From Cristatella mucedo (lineage: Eukaryota; Bryozoa; Phylactolaemata; Cristatellidae), in contig WPIO01000150.1 of NCBI GenBank assembly GCA_009760855.2, positions 859,501-923,500 on the forward strand: 64,000 nucleotides of DNA, read 5' to 3'. The notes under the pieces were generated by a model. It worked only from the letters and a program-made list of their open reading frames with translations, did no database searches and was not told the origin of the DNA. Below are positions 58,932 through 64,000 of the stretch, piece after piece. Both the position numbers and the translations under genes were made by a program. Positions within the stretch are counted from its first letter, which is position 1. Each line of letters begins with the position of its first letter.

Positions 58932-59115
58932 GGTGAGCCGTAATGGTTCACTAGGTAAGTTGGTTGCTTTTCGAATCCTGGTGTGTGGTAGGGGGGGGGG
59001 CGATGTGGTGGGTGATCCTTTATCGCCACTGCAAGCGGTGGTGATAGCCGCCAAGGCTCTTCTGTCGGTATACAAAAAGAGGCTGTTAAATCAGCAAGTA
59101 TTTATTTATTTATGT
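58932..59115 (+). mobile_element. SINE A, near-complete, next to another copy
   Basis: GAGCCGTAATGGTTCACTAG, GCGATGTGGTGGGTGATCC, CGCCACTGCAAGCGGTGGTG, GGCTGTTAAATCAGC and a TATTTATTT tail. A second, more decayed head lies directly before it (58795-58930, GGATTTGAATCCTGCAG). Confidence 0.8.
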
Positions 59116-59869
59116 AAATGAGATTTTTCATTCAACTAGTCTTTCCTTTTAAAAACCGCTACCTTAAGGGGCGTGACGAAGGATTGAGGACTTTCTTGGC
59201 TTTTTCTTCTGCTCAATAAGCTTAAATTTATATTTTAACTATTAATTCTTCTTTACAAAAACTGAAGATTCCTTTAGCAAAGTAGTGATCGCTATAGCTT
59301 ATTTTGTTTCGCTAAAGAGAAACACGTACCCTTATTTAAAGAGCTGCCTACGGCGTGCCGCACGGAAGGCCTCTTTAAAATACCTAAAAAATTATTACCT
59401 ATGTGGCAATTCCAAAACAGCGCATTCCTTGTAAAAATGATAGTAACTCTTATAAAACGTGGAAACTGAACACGTATACCGAAGACATTTCGATTTAGTA
59501 GCCTTCCTATCCCGTCTTAAAAAAGAAATACTGGCACCTCGAGATTTCTCTTTGAATCAACAATGCTGACAAAATGCTCTAGAGTCCCTATACGCACAAT
59601 TTATATTAAATAATTGTATTTAATAAACTTAAAACCCGGTAGCCCTCTTTCTGGAGTCATGCTGCGTCAGCCAAGAAGACTGCCAAGCGGTGAGTTGGGC
59701 CTAAGGCTGAATAAATACTGCTCATTTGGCATCCCGTGCTAGAGACTGACCTGGCGGCTGAAAGTTAACATCCGTAAAGCTCTTGGTAGGGCTTGTTCTG
59801 TGACTGACTCACTATGGTGGCTCTAGAATCATAGTACTTTGCTGGAAAAACAGAGTGCGAAGCGGTGAT
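59116..59869. other. Intergenic, AT-rich, nothing recognised
   Basis: AT-rich, without convincing frames. Confidence 0.4.
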
Positions 59870-60854
59870 AGTCCATGCAGATGCATTACGGAGCTGGCGC
59901 CTCGAAGTAATCTGCATCCAGGCGCACCGCATGTTCTGCAGGGCTCGAGCCCACTCCCTCGGCGGTCAAAGGCGAGCACCTTGACCCCTGGTCCAAAGTA
60001 TTGCGGTACAATCACTTTGATGTCCATTGTCCCTTTGACTAGTACATAATAATAATAATTTTACATAGCGCCATCAGAGAACTGAATCTATTTTTTGCAC
60101 TTTAAAGATGCTGTATAAGAAAGCATTAGCAAATGATTGGTGGTAATATTCGCAAGCAGCAGGCACATGCACACGGAGGACGAATCGCAGACTCACTGAA
60201 TCACATTAGATATCCAGTTCAGTCTGAGTAAATCAATGATCGTAGAATAGCTGGTTCCTGACGTTTATAATTTCAGGAATGAAGCCATTCCTATGTAGAT
60301 TCGTGAATATAGTCGGGTGGTGGGCCTTCCACGAAAAAATGGTCTGTCTGTGAGGGGAAGGGTGGCTGTCCATCGTGCGATCGCAGGATGCTCAGCAAAC
60401 AACCTGCAAAGTGCCCCGTTCAGAGCTCGCTTCAAGTCGAGCTCTAAACGGGGCGGGGGAGAATTTTTATCATGTAATTTATAGAAAATTCGATTTTCTT
60501 AAATCAGCTTTTTAGGCTGCCAAAAAGCGACAGCTAGGTGATAAAAACGCCCAGCTATTCGCACAGGATATTAGCATTCCTGCCAGGTCATTCTTCGTTA
60601 CTGTAGCATGGGACTGCAGCGAGACCAAACGAGTGGTATATCTACTGAGCCTTAAACCCCGCTGCAGCCTCTCCCGCTACGGTTACCTAGCGTCCTTCCT
60701 CAGTGACTAACCACGATTCTAGGGATGTGGCTACCGGGCTGAAGAATTATGTAAATGCAATTGTGTTTAATGTAAAGTATGCACGGTTGCGGTGCTTTTA
60801 ATTTTGCATGCGGGCTAGAAAATATTAGCCGATTTAACAGCCTTATTTCCACAG

Positions 60855-62263
60855 TGTTGTACTACAGTCGTTCCGGCGGCAGCAGTTCTAATGGAGTGTC
60901 GTGGAAACACAGCACTGAGCGGTGATCGAGACTCTCTCTTTTTTTCTCTCAATGCATAAATTTATGAAAGCTCGATGAATCGCATCAGCTACGTCGGAAA
61001 ATACTGTAACGCCGAAGGCTCGGCGGAGTAGGCTTGACCTGCCGCTTACCTAGCGGCGTAACCTAGCGCCTACTGCCGTTCGGTACGCGCCTACGCGCAA
61101 TAAGCTGGCTCAACGAAACGAGCGTTTCTGGCGCCCACCTGCTTACCGTTACTAAAGGGGTCGTGAGTCCGCGGCGTGAATTGGAAAGCGGGACACTCAA
61201 ATTGGGGATTTTACTGAGCTTTATTCGCCAGCGCACACAGTCGCTTCGCGTCTAGCTCAGTTTTATCTCCACACTCCTCGCACGTTCTCAACAGCACCAA
61301 CACTCTTGCGGAGGGAATACTTCTCCACACTGAGCCCGAACCAGAGCCTAAACCCTAACCGGAGAACTAGACCTCGGTTTCCACCAGTGCGGCAGGAATA
61401 CTCCACACACGCCAACTACGTCTAGCTCGCACCGGCAAATCCCTATGCCGAGACCACGTGCTAGCGAGCACACACAAAACACGAAAGAAACACAAAATGC
61501 CAGCCCGGGCGCGATACGACCGTATTCGGTGGAGTCCACCGAATCCTCCTAGCGCTGTCTCGTCCTGTTCCGTCAATCGCCGGCGAACAGCCCGCCCTCC
61601 TCCCTCGCTTTCAGAGAAACGAGTCCGACGGCGGAGCCGGATCAAAGACAGAAGACCACAGACAAAAGACCCAGAGCGAGCGTCGCTCGACTCTTAAATA
61701 CTTGGCTGAGACAATTGGGCAAGAGCTTAGTGGTATTGGGCCCGACACCATGGCCCATTACGGTAAGGAACTAATACCGGCACTAGGCCACTGGAATGTC
61801 CCGTCTGTCCAGCTTGAATGGCGAATGGGTTCCAGACGATTCTTTCTTGGACCGAGTGAAGGCGGAGGTTGACAGGCCAGCCAACATCAATCAGCAGCTT
61901 CCGCGGGTATCGGACCAATTCTAAAGGCCGAATCGCCACCGCTGGTCTCAGCTTTCTGGCTTGCTCTTAAGCTCTTGCTCTCTAACCGCGCTGACGCTCC
62001 TCTCTGGCTCACTGCTCCAGGACAAAGGAGTTCTAGCCCGCCTCCGAACAGCTCTTGTTCACGCTAAAATTCAGCCAAGGCCAGCAAAGTGCTACAATAT
62101 ATCGTACATTAGTGGCCTAACGCTTGGCTGCGTCAATGGCTTAGCTATCAGCCGCGGGTGAGGATTAGGCTACGCTATCTCAACGGCGTAACTACTAGCC
62201 GCAGTTGAGGCGTACATTAGCGACCGGGCGCTGTGCTAATTACGGAAGCAGGCGCGCCCAACA
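60855..62263 (-). mobile_element. Probable LTR-type insertion splitting a SINE A copy
   Basis: A SINE A copy is broken: its tail is at 60823-60854 and its head resumes at about 62264-62395. The 1.4 kb between reads TGTTG at the left and CAACA at the right. On the minus strand it starts TGTTGGGCGCGCC, a common start for Gypsy-type LTRs, and it has AATAAA on the minus strand near 61230. It is CpG-rich with no retroviral-type frame that I recognise. Flanking ACAG on both sides may be part of an imperfect target duplication. Confidence 0.45.
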
Positions 62264-62687
62264 ATGGCTACAGGAGAGTCTTAATGGCTATCACCACCGC
62301 TTGCAGCTGGAAATCAAGGACTGTCTACTGAAGGTTTCGAACCCACTAACTCGGCCGTAAAGAGCGAGCACTTTACCTCCTGGGCTGGCTGCTAATGTGA
62401 CGCGCTTTCGGTGAGCTGCTCAGGGCTCGGTAGGTATGGCTGAAAATGTCTATTCAGTGCAACGAAAGAGGCTACCGAGTACTTCGGCGCGAACCAAAGG
62501 CTTTTCACGATCTGTAAGAGTGAAACTAAGCGATAAATCAAATGGTTACGCAAATTCGAGCAACAACTATTGTGGTGGATCTCGATGGCTTTACTGAGAA
62601 GATGTGCGAAGAAATATTCTTGAGCTTGTTTCATGGCCTTTAAAGTCAATGTTTGCTTCCGTACCAAAAGCCTGGCTACGTCACTGG

Positions 62688-62981
62688 TTAAGAGATGTCG
62701 CCACTAAATTTACTTCCATTAATTTTGCTTTCATTAAAAGCATGCCAATAGTTTAATGCTACGGATTTTCTTGATATCCATCCAGATTTACTCATGCTAG
62801 GCTTAGGATCCAAGATTTTTTTAATCTTTAAAAAGTTTCCAAATTGCCCTTGCTTCAGTAATTCATCCTCAAGAAACTTCACCAAACCAGGTTCGCCAGT
62901 AGTTCCGGACGCTTTCGTAACTTCACTGGTGAGATGCACGCAATACTGATCACAATGGATTGAAATAGCATTAACATTCAC
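62688..62981 (-). CDS. Hypothetical 97-residue ORF
   Basis: The frame MNVNAISIHCDQYCVHLTSE, VTKASGTTGEPGLVKFLEDE, LLKQGQFGNFLKIKK continues to a TAA stop. Just after it on the minus strand comes TGACGTAGCCAGGCTTTTGG, close to the end sequence of MITE family C, so it may be part of a transposon. The family is not recognised. Confidence 0.2.
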   Translation of the reverse strand: MNVNAISIHCDQYCVHLTSEVTKASGTTGEPGLVKFLEDELLKQGQFGNFLKIKKILDPKPSMSKSGWISRKSVALNYWHAFNESKINGSKFSGDIS

Positions 62982-63074
62982 TGCCAGCTAACCTGAATGG
63001 CAGAGAAGAACACCTCGTTGAGGTTGAATACATCCGCAGCTGCATTAACGAAATGTTGATGCTCTCGAGCGTTC

Positions 63075-63262
63075 TATCAAGTTGCATGCTGACCCTGTGC
63101 ATGTCCCCCCCTAACCATGTTATTCGTTTTGTTTGTTTTTCAAGCATGATTTCACTCACCATTCAATTGCATTTCCCTTTGCAGCAAATGTAAAGCGCCT
63201 AGAAAGAGATTAAGTTCCCTGAGGGCGCTTTATCAAGTACATTATTATTATTATTATTATCA
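63075..63262 (+). mobile_element. L2/CR1-type LINE 3' UTR and tail
   Basis: GCATGCTGACCCTGTGCATG, AACCATGTTATTCG, then GTAAAGCGCCTAGAAAGAGA and a long ATT run. It is UTR only, with no coding part. Confidence 0.8.
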
Positions 63263-63494
63263 TTAAGTTTTAGGAGGAGATCCGGCGAAAAAGACGTGTA
63301 GGACATCGCCGCTCGAGGGAAGCTTGGCAAATGTCGAAACTCAATGTAATTGCCCATAATGGCTGCGATCTATGAATCATTTTGTCCTCTGGCTTGTCTT
63401 CTATATCCGCAATTTCACGGGTCATGCCGTTTCTCGTACCACAGCTCGACATAGCCGCAGGTGAATTTCTAGCGCCACCTCGCGGGATATCTTA

Positions 63495-63660
63495 ATGCCA
63501 CCCAACGGTCAGGGGCAACCCGGGTTTGATTCGCCGGAGCTGTTTCCTTTCTCCCCAGTTAGCGTCGACCGCGAGAGTTGGCTGGCGCGGGAGCAGCTGC
63601 GTCTCGCCGATCGCTCGTCAGTGGAAGCACGAATCGCTGGGCAACTCCCGGGTGGGGCTT
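63495..63660 (+). CDS. Candidate exon at right edge, unknown gene
   Basis: A GC-rich frame reads MPPNGQGQPGFDSPELFPFS and, after a strong acceptor-like TTTCTCCCCAG (63546-63556), VDRESWLAREQLRLADRSSV, EARIAGQLPG. It could be a first exon or an internal exon starting at 63557 and ending at a weak GTGGGG donor. The family is not recognised. Confidence 0.25.
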
Positions 63661-64000
63661 TTCATCGTCGCGCCGCGCGTGGGCTCAAGCCCTTTGGCCC
63701 CGAGCCCTGCGCTCAGCCCCTCAGCCCTTCGGCCCCGAGCGGCGCCCAGCGGTGGCGAGCGCAAGCAAAGCTTTGCACGCGAGCTGCAGCAACCTGCCGC
63801 GGCCCAAACACAAACATTAGCGATTTCATGCAAAAGATTTCACGCAGCCCAGCCGAGTGTCGAAGCATTGCAGTACACGCAAATTGAAGTTTGTCCGGAT
63901 TATTATTGTAAGGTAGTGCAAAAAATTATGCAAAAAAACTTGAAAGAAGCTCCAAATTTGGTAATCTTTTTAGGATCTGAGCCATTGCAGACAGTGCCAG

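Overview
This window is animal nuclear DNA. It has split genes with GT-AG introns (one GC-AG), GC-rich exons in AT-richer surroundings, long dinucleotide microsatellites, tRNA-derived SINEs, and many 3' fragments of an L2/CR1-type LINE. The protein families fit a bilaterian invertebrate; the phylum cannot be told from the sequence alone. There is no bacterial gene organisation, no CRISPR array and no free-standing tRNA or rRNA gene that I can support.

Three host genes can be rebuilt at exon level. (1) 3.4-19.5 kb, minus strand: a FIGNL1 (fidgetin-like 1) AAA ATPase in at least nine exons, spread by repeat-filled introns. Its last exon is not found, and neither is the link between the N-terminal exon and the ATPase core. 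(2) 40.8-47.7 kb, plus strand: a complete ten-exon gene for an 877-residue atypical (nuclear) I-kappa-B with a long low-complexity N-terminus and an ankyrin domain closest in layout to IkB-zeta/IkB-NS. All nine junctions keep frame. It starts in a CpG-rich promoter region with a consensus CRE and ends before a polyA signal at 48.68 kb. (3) 52.1-54.3 kb, minus strand: the last two exons of a CKS1/CKS2 cyclin-dependent-kinase regulatory subunit with an unusual C-terminal extension. Its first exon is not seen.

The rest is mostly mobile DNA. SINE family A ends in a tail containing GCTGATTTAACAGCC. SINE family B borrows its 3' end from the L2-like LINE, so the two look like partners. DNA transposons include an 828-bp element with hairpin-forming inverted repeats, a 4-bp target duplication and an intact unknown 170-residue ORF (19.5-20.3 kb); a pogo/Tigger remnant inside a FIGNL1 intron; two related inverted-repeat elements carrying a short MADF-like piece (7.4-8.1 and 53.1-53.6 kb); a 935-bp near-palindrome inserted in a SINE with a TTA duplication (28.3-29.3 kb); and four copies of another MITE family. 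A clean solo LTR with 5-bp target duplication lies at 37.8-38.2 kb, and a probable 1.4-kb LTR-like insertion splits a SINE at 60.9-62.3 kb.

The genes do not form a pathway unit. FIGNL1 acts in RAD51/homologous recombination and microtubule biology, CKS in cell-cycle kinase targeting, and the I-kappa-B in NF-kappa-B transcription. Coordinates of gene exons were placed by splice sites and reading phase; repeat boundaries are approximate unless target duplications are given.
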